64,000 nt of DNA from Desulfosporosinus sp. FKB (GCF_002196705.1 NZ_NADJ01000038.1:124001-188000); one strand, 5' to 3'; counted from the stretch's first letter, positions 9,267 through 18,134 are shown. Numbers and translations: made by a program. The notes: generated by a model from the letters alone, not told the origin.

Positions 9267-9277
9267 ATTTGGTCTAT

Positions 9278-9691
9278 TTAAACAATCTCTTGAGTATCGC
9301 TCCCATCCAGTAAATGAGGAAATTGTTCATTAATTTTGTAATTGATTCTTGCCAATAAGCCTTCAAAACTAAATGGTTTTGCCAGATAATCATCAGCCTC
9401 CAGCAAACTATTTACCGCATCGTTGATCTCATCCTTCTCTGTCAAGAAAATAATAGCTGTTTCACCTATTCTTTTTAGGGATGAACTTAAATTTGAATCA
9501 CCAACTTTTAATCCCACGAGGTCTATAAGGACAACATGGGGCTGAAAAGGCTTGGCAATTTTCAAAGCTTTCTTCTCATTCTGAGCAATACGAACAGTAA
9601 ATCCTTCATATTTAAGACCCATCTCTAAAAACTCCAGAATATTTGGCTCGTCTGCAACTAATAAAATCTTAATATCTTCGGCTCTTTGCAT
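9278..9691 (-). CDS. response regulator receiver domain, output domain missing
   Basis: 137 residues from the ATG at 9691, which has GGAGG 9 bp upstream; the TTG at 9700 is too close. The receiver fold is complete: acidic pair position (D14, E15), phospho-acceptor D57 in VVLIDL, T84 in FLTEK and K105 in YLAKPFS. The usual extra Asp of the VDDE motif is Ala here (VADE). The protein stops 25 residues after the KPF motif, so the winged-helix DNA-binding domain expected for an OmpR/PhoB relative is absent, and no kinase gene is adjacent. It may be a truncated regulator remnant or a stand-alone receiver. Its own promoter carries the 11-bp box. Confidence 0.8.
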   Translation of the reverse strand: MQRAEDIKILLVADEPNILEFLEMGLKYEGFTVRIAQNEKKALKIAKPFQPHVVLIDLVGLKVGDSNLSSSLKRIGETAIIFLTEKDEINDAVNSLLEADDYLAKPFSFEGLLARINYKINEQFPHLLDGSDTQEIV

Positions 9692-9745
9692 TGTTATCAA
9701 CCTCCTTGAAGTTTAGAGAACTTTCTTCAATTATTAAGCGTTAAG

Positions 9746-9783
9746 CTGAATCTATAATGAACGTAAGCTGAAAGTTCAATGAA
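9746..9783 (-). promoter_or_regulatory. four 11-bp-phased TTCAG/TTCAT repeats before the receiver gene
   Basis: On the plus strand CTGAA at 9746, ATGAA at 9757, CTGAA at 9768 and ATGAA at 9779, exactly 11 bp apart. Read on the minus strand it faces the receiver gene. An AATAAT hexamer about 10 bp beyond could be the -10. The layout suggests former autoregulation of a full-length regulator. Confidence 0.7.
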
Positions 9784-9800
9784 AATTGAATAGCAAATAA

Positions 9801-9872
9801 TTCCAACAGAAAAACTAAGCAGCCTTGTTTCGTTCAATACCGAAACGAGGCTGCTTAGTTTTTCTGTTGGAA
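9801..9872. terminator. long inverted repeat, terminator-like, in a divergent intergenic region
   Basis: Arms 9801-9832 and 9841-9872 pair over 32 bp with a single G-T wobble around an 8-base loop. The inner part, a GC-rich stem followed by TTTTTCTG, looks like an intrinsic terminator usable in both directions. It lies between two divergently transcribed genes and terminates neither, so it may have belonged to a gene that is now gone. Confidence 0.7.
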
Positions 9873-10009
9873 TACTTTTCAGATTTTCTTACCTATGAGT
9901 GAATAGAACAAGAGACATCTGAAGAATTCACTCTTTTTTTAAAGTTTATGTCTTACTCCGGTTATTAATCAATATATTCAAATAAGAAACGAAACAGAGG
10001 TGTAAGGCC

Positions 10010-10828
10010 ATGAATTACCGTAACATAATCTTAATCCTTAGACGTCCTATCATATCACTTTCAATCTTAATTATTACAATCATGACAATTATAGGATTTA
10101 TACGACATGCGTCTTCTTCAAATCACCCCATATCAGTAGAGCCTGTCAGCGGTGAAATAGCTATCGTCATCGATGACTTCGGCATTGATAACCCTGGCAC
10201 AAAACAGATGTTAGAACTAAACATTCCAATTACTGCTGCAATTATGCCTAATCTGCTCTATAGCAAAAAGGAAGCAGAATTAATCCATGATCTTGGATAC
10301 GAAATTATTATTCACATGCCCATTGAAGCAAAGAACGGGCGTCGGGATTGGCTTGGACCTGGGGCTTTAACAACAAATTTGTCACCGCAAGAACTTCGAA
10401 CACGCCTAGAAGAAAGTTATAAGCAAATTTCCTATGCAGTTGGGATAAGTAATCATATGGGATCAAAGGGCACAGAAAATCTTCAAGTCGTATCGGCAAT
10501 AGTAGCGATGGCAAAAGAACATAGTTTAGTAGTCTTGGACAGCAAGACTACTGAGTCAACCATTTTAGCTCGAGAAGCAAAAAATGCTGGTTTAGCTGCA
10601 GGTACTCGGGATATTTTCTTGGATAATTCTGCAGATGTGAATTCAATTAAAAAACAAATTCAACTTCTGATTTCCAAAGCAAAGATTTCCGGTAAAGCAA
10701 TAGGTATCGGTCATGTCGGCCCTCAAGGGCCTAATACGGCACGGGCGATTAAGGAGATGCTGCCAGAAATTAAAGCTCAGGGAATAAAAATTGTCCCTTT
10801 AACTAAACTGCTAAAATCGCAGACCTGA
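10010..10828 (+). CDS. divergent polysaccharide deacetylase (YibQ/DUF610 family)
   Basis: 272 residues. A signal anchor lies at about 14-33 and the rest is outside the cell. The catalytic domain (PF04748) begins with IAIVIDDFGIDNPGT (about 48-62) and includes ITAAIMPNL, the IIHMPIEA histidine motif and NHMGSKGT. These are the metal-binding Asp and His positions of the family, which is related to carbohydrate esterases. The natural substrate is not established. AGAGGTG precedes the ATG. It stands alone, 140 bp ahead of the germination permease gene on the same strand. Confidence 0.85.
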   Translation: MNYRNIILILRRPIISLSILIITIMTIIGFIRHASSSNHPISVEPVSGEIAIVIDDFGIDNPGTKQMLELNIPITAAIMPNLLYSKKEAELIHDLGYEIIIHMPIEAKNGRRDWLGPGALTTNLSPQELRTRLEESYKQISYAVGISNHMGSKGTENLQVVSAIVAMAKEHSLVVLDSKTTESTILAREAKNAGLAAGTRDIFLDNSADVNSIKKQIQLLISKAKISGKAIGIGHVGPQGPNTARAIKEMLPEIKAQGIKIVPLTKLLKSQT

Positions 10829-10969
10829 ATCTTTACGAGAACCTGCGAAGCCCTATTAAATTAAGGATAATTGAAGGATTGACGGGTAAAACTATTGGAT
10901 ACCATGTTTGTTTTCAAAATTTGACACAACGGTAAAGCAAACGTGAGAAGGTTAAAACGGAAAGGGACT

Positions 10970-12079
10970 ATGGAAAGAATTTCAGCACACCAATTCATGA
11001 CCTTAGGATCATCTGTACTTATGGGCGGAACGTTCCTTCTCATTGCCACTTTTGTCACCGAAGCAGGAGGACGGGACGGTTGGATGTCTATTATGCCTGC
11101 CTTTGCTTTAACAATTCCTTACGGTATTATGGTACTTTCATTATCAGCCCGATACCCCGAAAAAAATTTGTTGGATATTTCAGGAATTATCTTTGGGAAA
11201 TGGACTGGAAAAATTATAGGTTCTCTCTATATTGTAATATCCGGTTACTATGGCGGGTTACTCTTAGCTTTTATCGGAATTATTTACGAACAATCCATAA
11301 TGCCCTTAGTACCTCGTTGGGTCCTTTACCTTGGTGGTCTGCTTCTAGTATTCTATTTGGCATCTACTGGAATTGAAGTCTTTGCTCGCTTTTCTGAAGT
11401 CCTCTTGCCCGTCATAGTTGTGGCCTTAGTTTTTAACATTGTCCTAACAGTTCCGCGAATTGAACAAAATGAACTTCTTCCTTTCTTTGAAAATGGAGTT
11501 AAACCTCTTTTATGGGGCGCTCTTAAAGTAATACCTTTTCCCATGGTCTATTCCATGTTCTTAGCAGGAATCATTACATTTCTGCCCCAGAACAATCAGC
11601 AAGAAATAAGCCAATTTAAGACGGGGATTTGGCGAGCAGCTTTTCTTGTAGGGATTTTGAATACCATCGTAGTTTTAAGTCAAATTCTTGTCTTTGGACC
11701 AAGAGAAACAATTCGTCTATCCTTTGGCATTCTTGAATTAGGTAAAATGGTAGAAATAAGCAGGACCGTGGCCGGTGTAGAATCCTTATTTATGGGAGTT
11801 TGGCTCGGTGCCTTAGTGATAAAATGTTGCGCCTTTTTTTATATGACGACTTGGGGATTAGAAACAGTTCTAAATTTAAAAGGAATTAAATGGCGGCTCC
11901 TATTATGTGCTGCATTTCTAGGAATCGCTTTCGGGGTTAAAAAGGGATTCTATTTAAGTACAAAACTTTCTTTTGTTGAAAGTTACCTTATTTTTCCTTT
12001 CGTCTTTGTTTGGATTCCCATCCTCTGGATAACTTCACATTGGAAGGTTAAACTCAACACGCCCAATAAAACGAGTTAA
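10970..12079 (+). CDS. GerAB-type spore germination permease
   Basis: 369 residues from the ATG at 10970. The open frame also allows a GTG at 10943, but MERISAHQF is the usual start of this family. Ten hydrophobic segments fill the protein (PF03845, amino acid/polyamine permease fold). GerAB subunits sit in the inner spore membrane and bind germinants together with GerAA and GerAC. Neither partner gene is present here, so this is an orphan B subunit. Its 3' end overlaps the convergent HD-GYP gene by 45 bp. Confidence 0.88.
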   Translation: MERISAHQFMTLGSSVLMGGTFLLIATFVTEAGGRDGWMSIMPAFALTIPYGIMVLSLSARYPEKNLLDISGIIFGKWTGKIIGSLYIVISGYYGGLLLAFIGIIYEQSIMPLVPRWVLYLGGLLLVFYLASTGIEVFARFSEVLLPVIVVALVFNIVLTVPRIEQNELLPFFENGVKPLLWGALKVIPFPMVYSMFLAGIITFLPQNNQQEISQFKTGIWRAAFLVGILNTIVVLSQILVFGPRETIRLSFGILELGKMVEISRTVAGVESLFMGVWLGALVIKCCAFFYMTTWGLETVLNLKGIKWRLLLCAAFLGIAFGVKKGFYLSTKLSFVESYLIFPFVFVWIPILWITSHWKVKLNTPNKTS

Positions 12080-13132
12080 ATCTTGCATTAAATCTACATA
12101 TTGTGCCTTGTTGATAAACCGCCCTTTATCATCTTTTAACAGACGAATCAACGGCCGTGTAGGCATTTGCACAGGAACAGCCGCAACTACTCCTATTTCA
12201 CCGGAATTGAGTGTTACAACAGCATTTTCCGGATATAAGATAAGGCTTTCCCGAAAAGATTTAACAACTGTAGGATTATAACCTTTTCCAGCCCCTGCAA
12301 TGATCATCTCCAAAGCATAGTAAGGAGGCAAACCTTTTCGATAGGGTCTGTCAGCAGTTAATGCTTCAAACACGTCGGTAACAGCCACAATTTGGGCATC
12401 GAAATGAATATCATCCTTTTTATAACCACAAGGATAGCCAGTGCCATTCCAGCGTTCATGATGTTTAATGACTGTCTCTAATACACTTGGCAATACCCGA
12501 GAGTTTTTCAACATATCCGCGCCAAACTCTGGATGCTGCTTCATAAGAAGCAGCTCTTTCGCAGTCAAAGTTCCAGGTTTATTCAAAATTTCTTGAGGAA
12601 TATTCAATTTACCCAAATCATGCAAAAGTGCTCCCAGAGTTAAATGCTTAAGTTTCTTCTCGCTATACCCCAAACGTCTGGCCGTCAACGTCGCTAAAAT
12701 AGCCACGTTCAGACAATGCGCAAAGGTCCCATAATCATGATGTTTAAATTGTTCAACATCAAGTCGAACCATATTTAAATTTAAATATACATTAATGGGT
12801 CTTAATTGTTTGATAATTGTTTCCACTAGTTCAATTGTAGTTTCTATCTGTTCTTGACTAATAAGCTTTGCCCCATGATAAATATTCCATAAAGAACCAA
12901 CTAATTTCACATAGACATCCTTAGGAAAAGGTTTAACGACATTATTTGAATGATTTTCATCTTCTTTTTTCTCCCAAATAAAAACCTCCCTATTTTCAAG
13001 AAGATCCCGGATACCTTCTGTGATTGGTTGTCCTTTATGTAATAACAATACACCCACTTTATCAAATAAATCGGCATTCGCTGTCATACTCGAAGCTAAA
13101 TTCGTATGAACTTGCTTTAACAACCAATTCAA
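12035..13132 (-). CDS. HD-GYP domain protein, probable c-di-GMP phosphodiesterase
   Basis: 365 residues with a TTG start behind GAGGAGGGAG. Residues about 1-120 are an N-terminal region without a recognised receiver domain. The HD-GYP domain spans about 130-300, with the metal-binding HD in GALLHDLGK, HPEFG, HHERWNGTGYP and the DVFEALTADRPYR block, all intact. Such proteins hydrolyse c-di-GMP to pGpG or GMP. A beta-rich tail (about 310-365) resembles that of other clostridial HD-GYP proteins. A c-di-GMP-I riboswitch and terminator lie in its leader, so the product of its own substrate pathway probably controls it. No transmembrane helix is seen. Confidence 0.9.
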   Translation of the reverse strand: MNWLLKQVHTNLASSMTANADLFDKVGVLLLHKGQPITEGIRDLLENREVFIWEKKEDENHSNNVVKPFPKDVYVKLVGSLWNIYHGAKLISQEQIETTIELVETIIKQLRPINVYLNLNMVRLDVEQFKHHDYGTFAHCLNVAILATLTARRLGYSEKKLKHLTLGALLHDLGKLNIPQEILNKPGTLTAKELLLMKQHPEFGADMLKNSRVLPSVLETVIKHHERWNGTGYPCGYKKDDIHFDAQIVAVTDVFEALTADRPYRKGLPPYYALEMIIAGAGKGYNPTVVKSFRESLILYPENAVVTLNSGEIGVVAAVPVQMPTRPLIRLLKDDKGRFINKAQYVDLMQDLTRFIGRVEFNLPM

Positions 13133-13171
13133 GAATTCTCCCTCCTCTTTATCTCCCTTAACCCGTCCTTA

Positions 13172-13206
13172 CAAAAAATAAAAAACGCCGAACTCAATGA
13201 ACGGCG
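13172..13206 (-). terminator. riboswitch expression-platform terminator
   Basis: On the minus strand CGCCG-loop-CGGCG (13206-13186) is followed by TTTTTTATTTTTT (13185-13172). It lies between the c-di-GMP aptamer and the start of the HD-GYP gene, so it is the likely switching hairpin. Confidence 0.85.
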
Positions 13207-13220
13207 ACACAGTTTCTTTG

Positions 13221-13304
13221 TTTGGTAACCCGGCTGTCTATCATCCTTTAGCTAGACCCGTGGCTTTGCGTCCTCAGCTCTCACTGAGTTTGCCTTTATC
13301 ACTG
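13221..13304 (-). promoter_or_regulatory. c-di-GMP-I riboswitch (GEMM-I)
   Basis: Read on the minus strand the GEMM-I core is clear: AAAGGCAAAC, a short hairpin arm CTCAGTGAG/CTGAG, GGACGCAAAGCCACGGGTCT, then ATAGACAGCCGGGTTACC. The A of GCAAAGCC and the GGGTTACC tetraloop-receptor side match the c-di-GMP binding pocket. It precedes the terminator at 13172-13206 and the HD-GYP gene. Whether the ligand turns expression on or off cannot be read reliably without folding. Confidence 0.92.
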
Positions 13305-13637
13305 AATGTTAAATTATCGATTATTTCCTTACATCATTAAACAGTTTTGCATCACTGAAAGGTAGTATATTATAAGATATGATAAAGTACAACATCATTT
13401 AACCATTATAACGTATTTTTATCATATTATTACATTATTTCCAAATTTATAACAAACATCAAATTTAATTTGACATAATCTGTGTTTATATGACCCATTT
13501 CACTTCGGTGGATATACTAATTACCTATAATAAACTTATGTCTAAAATAAGCATATTGCGAAGAAACCATTTGTCGAAACCGAACTCTTCCTGTAAAATT
13601 AAACTGTTCCTATTAATCTATTTAAGGAGGTTTTTTT

Positions 13638-14873
13638 ATGTCTGGGACTCCGTCCACTTCCCCATCTCACAAGGTTTCGATGGTTCCCATCAAAGGAATT
13701 TTGGTTTTGCTCATTGTAGTCTTAATTTGTGCTCTGGCCGTTGGTCGTTATAATGGTCCTCTGCCGGGCGTAGAAGCGAAACTAGCTGCAACATCCTCTT
13801 CTTTGCCCGGTCATTTTTCGGTCACATTTCCCGAACAGGGTGAATCAGCTGTGGGTACAGAAAATTTAGGGGTCATAACGTCAACGCCAAACCAAACATC
13901 CGTACCAATTGCCAGCGTAACAAAAATTATGACTGCTTATTTAGTCTTAAAAGCTCATCCTTTACAACCTGGTCAAGACGGTCCCGCTTTAACTATGAGT
14001 GCCCAAGATTTCTCTGGTTATCAAAACGCTTTAAGCAATGGCTATTCATATTTAAAGATTGAAGAAGGGGAAACCCTCACTGAAAGGCAACTCCTGGAAG
14101 GTTTATTACTCCCTTCAGGAGACAATATTGCCGATACCCTTGGCCGCTGGGTATCCGGGTCTGATGAAGCTTTTGTTGCCAAAATGAACGAAACAGCAAA
14201 ATCACTGGGCATGACTAAAACACACTATGCAGATGCCAGCGGTGTCAGCGAAACGACAGTCAGCACTGCTGTAGATCAAATAAAAATTGCCCAAGCAGCC
14301 ATGCAAGAACCTGCTTTTCGTCAAATTGTTGCTATGCCGCAAGCGACTCTTCCTGTTGCCGGAACAGTTTACAATGTCAATAGTATGGTAGGAAAACATG
14401 GCATTACAGGCATTAAAACAGGATCCACAACAGCGGCAGGCGGTTGTTTTGTATCGGCAACTCCCGTTGTTGTTGGCGATGAAACCCATTACATTATTGG
14501 TGCAGTCTTAGGTCAAATTACTCAGCAATCTCTCCAAAGTGCGCTCCAAGCAAATGTTAACATACTAGATCAAGTTCGCTCTCAATTCAAACTCTATACC
14601 CTGGACCAACCTGCCTCGGGTTACGGCGAACTTACAACAGCTTGGAACAGCAACAGTCCGTTAAAAGCGTCTAAGCCTGTACAAATCTTTGGATATCCTG
14701 GGATGAAAGTCAGCTATTCCATAGATCTCCAAACTACTAAATTACCAATCACAGCCAACAGTAATAGCGCCGCCTTGAAAATCAAATCCGGTGAAGAAGT
14801 CCAATCTATTCCGCTTCAAAATTTACAACCCATAAATTCGCCCGGATTTTTATGGCGACTTATTCGTTTCTAA
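13638..14873 (+). CDS. D-alanyl-D-alanine carboxypeptidase (S11 family)
   Basis: 411 residues behind a strong TTAAGGAGG. Residues about 17-36 form an uncleaved-looking membrane anchor or signal. The penicillin-binding fold carries the active-site S93-V-T-K96, the second motif SGDN at about 160-163 and KTGST at about 257. SGDN in place of SGN is a known sub-family variant. The C-terminal 100 residues form a beta-rich tail as in PBP5-like enzymes, without the usual amphipathic anchor. It trims the terminal D-Ala from peptidoglycan pentapeptides. It is monocistronic. The region 13305-13637 upstream shows no further gene. Confidence 0.88.
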   Translation: MSGTPSTSPSHKVSMVPIKGILVLLIVVLICALAVGRYNGPLPGVEAKLAATSSSLPGHFSVTFPEQGESAVGTENLGVITSTPNQTSVPIASVTKIMTAYLVLKAHPLQPGQDGPALTMSAQDFSGYQNALSNGYSYLKIEEGETLTERQLLEGLLLPSGDNIADTLGRWVSGSDEAFVAKMNETAKSLGMTKTHYADASGVSETTVSTAVDQIKIAQAAMQEPAFRQIVAMPQATLPVAGTVYNVNSMVGKHGITGIKTGSTTAAGGCFVSATPVVVGDETHYIIGAVLGQITQQSLQSALQANVNILDQVRSQFKLYTLDQPASGYGELTTAWNSNSPLKASKPVQIFGYPGMKVSYSIDLQTTKLPITANSNSAALKIKSGEEVQSIPLQNLQPINSPGFLWRLIRF

Positions 14874-15040
14874 TTGTTTCCCAGGAGAGGTGAAAACAAT
14901 TGCATATTTGTTAGCTTGGTCACTTCTGCTTTCTTTTTACTAATCAGGAGGGCCTAAAAATCCTGACAGACCCACCATCCTTGACTCAAAGCTAAGAAGT
15001 TGTTGTCCTGAAACTATCTTCCGTTAATGTGTAACGACAA
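14874..15040. other. intergenic region with a possible 17-codon hydrophobic peptide
   Basis: AGGAGAGGTG at 14883-14892 looks like a good ribosome site. The GTG within it opens a 17-codon hydrophobic frame ending at TAA 14941-14943, but the start would overlap the Shine-Dalgarno sequence. A small TCAGGA/TCCTGA hairpin follows at about 14944-14966. Neither is supported strongly enough to call a gene. Confidence 0.2.
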
Positions 15041-15090
15041 AAGCCCCCTACTTGGAACTGATGAGGACCAGTTTCATGCTGGGGGCTTTG
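15041..15090. terminator. hairpin between convergent genes
   Basis: AAAGCCCCC / GGGGGCTTT (15041-15049 with 15082-15090) with an inner AACTG/CAGTT helix. It lies between the carboxypeptidase gene and the convergent CBS gene. The T tracts are short on both strands. Confidence 0.6.
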
Positions 15091-15109
15091 TATGTGTTCT
15101 CTCTCTGGC

Positions 15110-15571
15110 TTATTTAATATAGTTATTTACGATATAACGCACAATATCTCCGCGACTAATAATACCTACAAGTTTCCCCTGGGAAACAACAGGGACTTTC
15201 TTAATTTTCTTATTACCTAAGACTTTGGCCACTTGATCCAGATCCTCTTCTGCTTCCACGGTCATGACCCGTTTGGTGGCGATTTCCATAACATTGCAAT
15301 TCATGAGATTTTTAATTTTATCATCAAAGGTTTCCGTATCCACCCACGAGGCTGAATTAAAGGCGTCAATAAAGAATATTTTTGGATCCTGATAGCCAAT
15401 ATTTTTCATGATATCACCATCGCTGATAAAACCGATCGGTTCATTCTTAGCATTGATGACAGGAACTCCGCTGATCCGATGTTCTACAAAAGCCTGAAGG
15501 ACCGTTTTTACTGAATCATTATTACTTACCGATACGACCTGCTTTACCATAGTTTCAAATGCTTTTGCCAT
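15110..15571 (-). CDS. CBS-domain pair protein
   Basis: 153 residues consisting of two CBS domains (about 5-60 and 90-150). Each has the typical VxxAxxxFxxxxISGVPVIN / KKVPVVSQGKLVGIISRGDI pattern. Stand-alone CBS pairs bind adenine nucleotides or related ligands and act as sensors. The spacer of about 35 residues between the repeats (FFIDAFNSASWVDTETFDDK) is typical of the family found in inosine-dehydrogenase-like and YbbA-like proteins. No output domain is present, and no target can be inferred from the neighbours. Confidence 0.88.
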   Translation of the reverse strand: MAKAFETMVKQVVSVSNNDSVKTVLQAFVEHRISGVPVINAKNEPIGFISDGDIMKNIGYQDPKIFFIDAFNSASWVDTETFDDKIKNLMNCNVMEIATKRVMTVEAEEDLDQVAKVLGNKKIKKVPVVSQGKLVGIISRGDIVRYIVNNYIK

Positions 15572-15645
15572 AATTACCCCACCCCTTTAAAGTAATTGTT
15601 AATTTTATCGTAGTATTTAGATATCATATGAAAAAATTTCATTGA

Positions 15646-17307
15646 CTATTGAAGAGGCTGAGTCGTTTTTCCTCGCATATAGGAAGCTACCGCCCCAATA
15701 ACTGACAATACAGCAGAAATGTAAAAAGCAATTCGCAAACTTGACATGACTGCAGGAGCAATTAGTTTAGGGAAGAAGACCGTACCAAGAATCAGCTGTT
15801 GACTCGCCTGAGGCAAATTATGGAGAACAGATGCAGGTAACAATTGGGCCATCGGATTATAACCTAAAAAGGCAGCAAACAAAGCTCCGGTCGGCGGTAG
15901 GTTGGCAACTGTTTGGGCGGCTGCTGCCGGAACTCCGGCACTGATAAGTCCTTGGTACATGGTGGCAGGCAAATGATGAGCTAAGCCAATGATCAAGATG
16001 CTGAAATACAATGTCATACTTAAAGCCGAGCCTGTATTTTGTAATGTAGCACGCATCCCGGAAGAAGCTCCCCGATGCTCGGGAGGAACAGTATTCATGA
16101 TAGCCGTTGTATTAGGAGCAGCAAACATCCCCATTCCTATGCCGGCAATCAGCAATATGATAACAAAGGGCAAATAACTGAAATTGGCCGGCAAAAAAGT
16201 TAATAATATAAAAGCAAGCGTTGATAATAGCATGCCAATTGTGGCAAAACCTCGAGCGCCGAAACGGTCCGAAAGAAAGCCGCTTATCGGTCCCATGACA
16301 AAAAAGCCTAACATCATAGGGAGCATATAAATTCCAGCCCACAAGGGTGTTTGTTCAAAACTATAGCCGTGGAGAGGAAGCCAAATTCCCTGGAGCCAGA
16401 TGATCAGCATGAACTGTAATCCGCCTCGAGCTACTGATGATAAAAACAAACTAAGATTACCTGCTGCAAAAGCTCTGATTTTAAATAATTCTAAGCGAAA
16501 CATAGGTGTCTCGGTAACAAGTTCAATATAAATAAAGCCTGCTAAAAGGACAACTCCAAGAATAATGCCGCCAATAACCCAAGGATTGCCCCAACCCATT
16601 TTCGATGCTCCGTAGGGCATAATACCATAAGTTAACGCTAAGAGAAGGGCCGTTAAGCCAACGGCAAAGGTACCATTTCCTAACCAGTCGATCTTCTCTT
16701 TCCTCAACAATAAACCTGTATCCTTTAATTTAAGATAGGCCCATATTGTACCCGTAAGGCCTACAGGAACACTGACTAAAAAAACTAAACGCCATTGGAT
16801 ATCAGCTAAAAGGCCACCCAGGATTAAACCTACTAAGGAACCACCGATGCCAAGGATTTGATTCAAACCCATTGCCATGCCCCTTTGATTAGGAGGAAAG
16901 GCATCTGTAAGAATCGCAGTGCTGTTGGAGAACAGGAATCCTGAACCAACCCCTTGCAAAAGGCGAAAGAGAATTAATTCGGTTGCTCCAATGCTTCCCT
17001 TTCCCGGGGTTAGAGCGAGCAAGATTGAAGCTGCAGTAAAAATAGCGAAACCTAGATTATATAAGCGGGCACGGCCATATATATCGGATATCCTGCCAAA
17101 GGAAACAAGCAATGTAGCTGTCACCACTGTATACCCCATCAACAGCCAGAGCAAATAAGCGGTGCTTGCAGGGGCCATGGGATTTATTTGGATTCCTCTA
17201 AAAATAGCCGGAAGCGAAATTAATACAATATTTCCGTTGAGCATCGCCATAAATACTCCAAGGGTTGTATTTGACAATGCAATCCATTTATAACGTGAAC
17301 TTTGCAT
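15646..17307 (-). CDS. MFS transporter, DHA2 (14-TM) drug-efflux type
   Basis: 553 residues with about 14 membrane segments. Motif A-like [17 protein letters not shown] occurs after TM2, and the motif C-like [25 protein letters not shown] and [14 protein letters not shown] blocks are characteristic of the EmrB/QacA branch. It should be a proton-coupled exporter, with unknown substrate. The extra loop between TM13 and TM14 (about 455-515) is long and rich in Ala, Leu and Pro. No regulator gene is adjacent. Expression starts within the 450-bp non-coding stretch upstream. Confidence 0.88.
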   Translation of the reverse strand: MQSSRYKWIALSNTTLGVFMAMLNGNIVLISLPAIFRGIQINPMAPASTAYLLWLLMGYTVVTATLLVSFGRISDIYGRARLYNLGFAIFTAASILLALTPGKGSIGATELILFRLLQGVGSGFLFSNSTAILTDAFPPNQRGMAMGLNQILGIGGSLVGLILGGLLADIQWRLVFLVSVPVGLTGTIWAYLKLKDTGLLLRKEKIDWLGNGTFAVGLTALLLALTYGIMPYGASKMGWGNPWVIGGIILGVVLLAGFIYIELVTETPMFRLELFKIRAFAAGNLSLFLSSVARGGLQFMLIIWLQGIWLPLHGYSFEQTPLWAGIYMLPMMLGFFVMGPISGFLSDRFGARGFATIGMLLSTLAFILLTFLPANFSYLPFVIILLIAGIGMGMFAAPNTTAIMNTVPPEHRGASSGMRATLQNTGSALSMTLYFSILIIGLAHHLPATMYQGLISAGVPAAAAQTVANLPPTGALFAAFLGYNPMAQLLPASVLHNLPQASQQLILGTVFFPKLIAPAVMSSLRIAFYISAVLSVIGAVASYMRGKTTQPLQ

Positions 17308-17755
17308 AAACTGTGATCCTTCCCTAATTAAATTCGCCGAGATTACCAGAAGATTTTACTGATGGTGACCATCCGTTAAAGCTTACTGATCTTCAAGATT
17401 CATAACTGTCTTATTTTGTGCCTTTTTAAGCGTTGTCATTCTGCAAATATCAATCTTTTGAGCAATAGCAATAGTTGTCGTTTTCCTTTCTCTTTTCTCT
17501 ACTAAAATAGCTTCCTCTCAACATTCTTCCGATTGAAAAGATTACGAAATTGATTGAGCTAGAGCTTTTGGCTATAAGACCACTTATTTATAGTTTACGT
17601 CAACGTTATTTATTTTACAAATTATATTTTTTCTTTGCTCTTATGCCTATGGAAACGTAATTACATTGCAAATAATTAGGGCCTAAAATCAATGCAGACT
17701 GCCAGCATTGCCACATTGCCAGCAGTCTGCAATATTTTAGATTTAATACTCCGAT
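17308..17755. other. non-coding stretch with one hairpin
   Basis: No open frame with a ribosome site was found. GCAGACTGC and its complement at about 17694-17730 form a hairpin that lies downstream of the two YjcZ-like genes on the minus strand and may end their transcript. The rest is AT-rich and probably carries the MFS gene promoter. Confidence 0.5.
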
Positions 17756-17887
17756 TTAGAAGATTACTCCAAGTGCAATCAAAATAAGAACAGCAATGGC
17801 AATAATCCCCGCTCCGATACAGCTGCCGCCATAACCATAGCCGCCGCCGTAACCGCCATAACCACCGAAGCCTCCATATCCGTACAT
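17756..17887 (-). CDS. YjcZ-family small sporulation-type protein
   Basis: 43 residues. The first half is Gly/Tyr repeats (GYGGFGGYGGYGGG) and the second half is one hydrophobic helix (IGAGIIAIAVLILIALGVIF). This matches the YjcZ/YhcZ-like family (PF09680), whose members are small membrane proteins expressed during sporulation. GAGGAG stands 8-9 bp before the ATG. It lies 31 bp after the related gene at 17919-18026. Confidence 0.75.
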   Translation of the reverse strand: MYGYGGFGGYGGYGGGYGYGGSCIGAGIIAIAVLILIALGVIF

Positions 17888-17918
17888 AATTTATTCTCCT
17901 CTTTCTTTTTTTATTTTT

Positions 17919-18026
17919 TTAGAATACGATGCCCATAGCAATTAAAAGTAAGATAATTACCACAACAATTCCAATACCTGCTCCCCAACCAATACCTGCT
18001 CCACCGCCAGCTGCTCCAAATGCCAT
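17919..18026 (-). CDS. YjcZ-like small membrane protein
   Basis: 35 residues: a Gly/Ala-rich start (MAFGAAGGGAGIGWGAG) followed by a single hydrophobic helix ending GIVF. The layout is the same as its downstream neighbour, so the pair probably arose by duplication. AAGGAGG stands just before the ATG. The function is not known. Confidence 0.65.
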   Translation of the reverse strand: MAFGAAGGGAGIGWGAGIGIVVVIILLLIAMGIVF

Positions 18027-18134
18027 TCTCTTTTCCTCCTTTCTTGCAAACCTAATACACAATATGCCAAATTACCATGTTTTTCCACTATAGTTTAAAA
18101 TTCCTTTCCTTCAAATCAGGCTATCATTACGTAC

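Noticed and set aside
13470-13475. TTGACA before the carboxypeptidase gene as a promoter -35
   Set aside because: No acceptable -10 hexamer lies 16-18 bp downstream.
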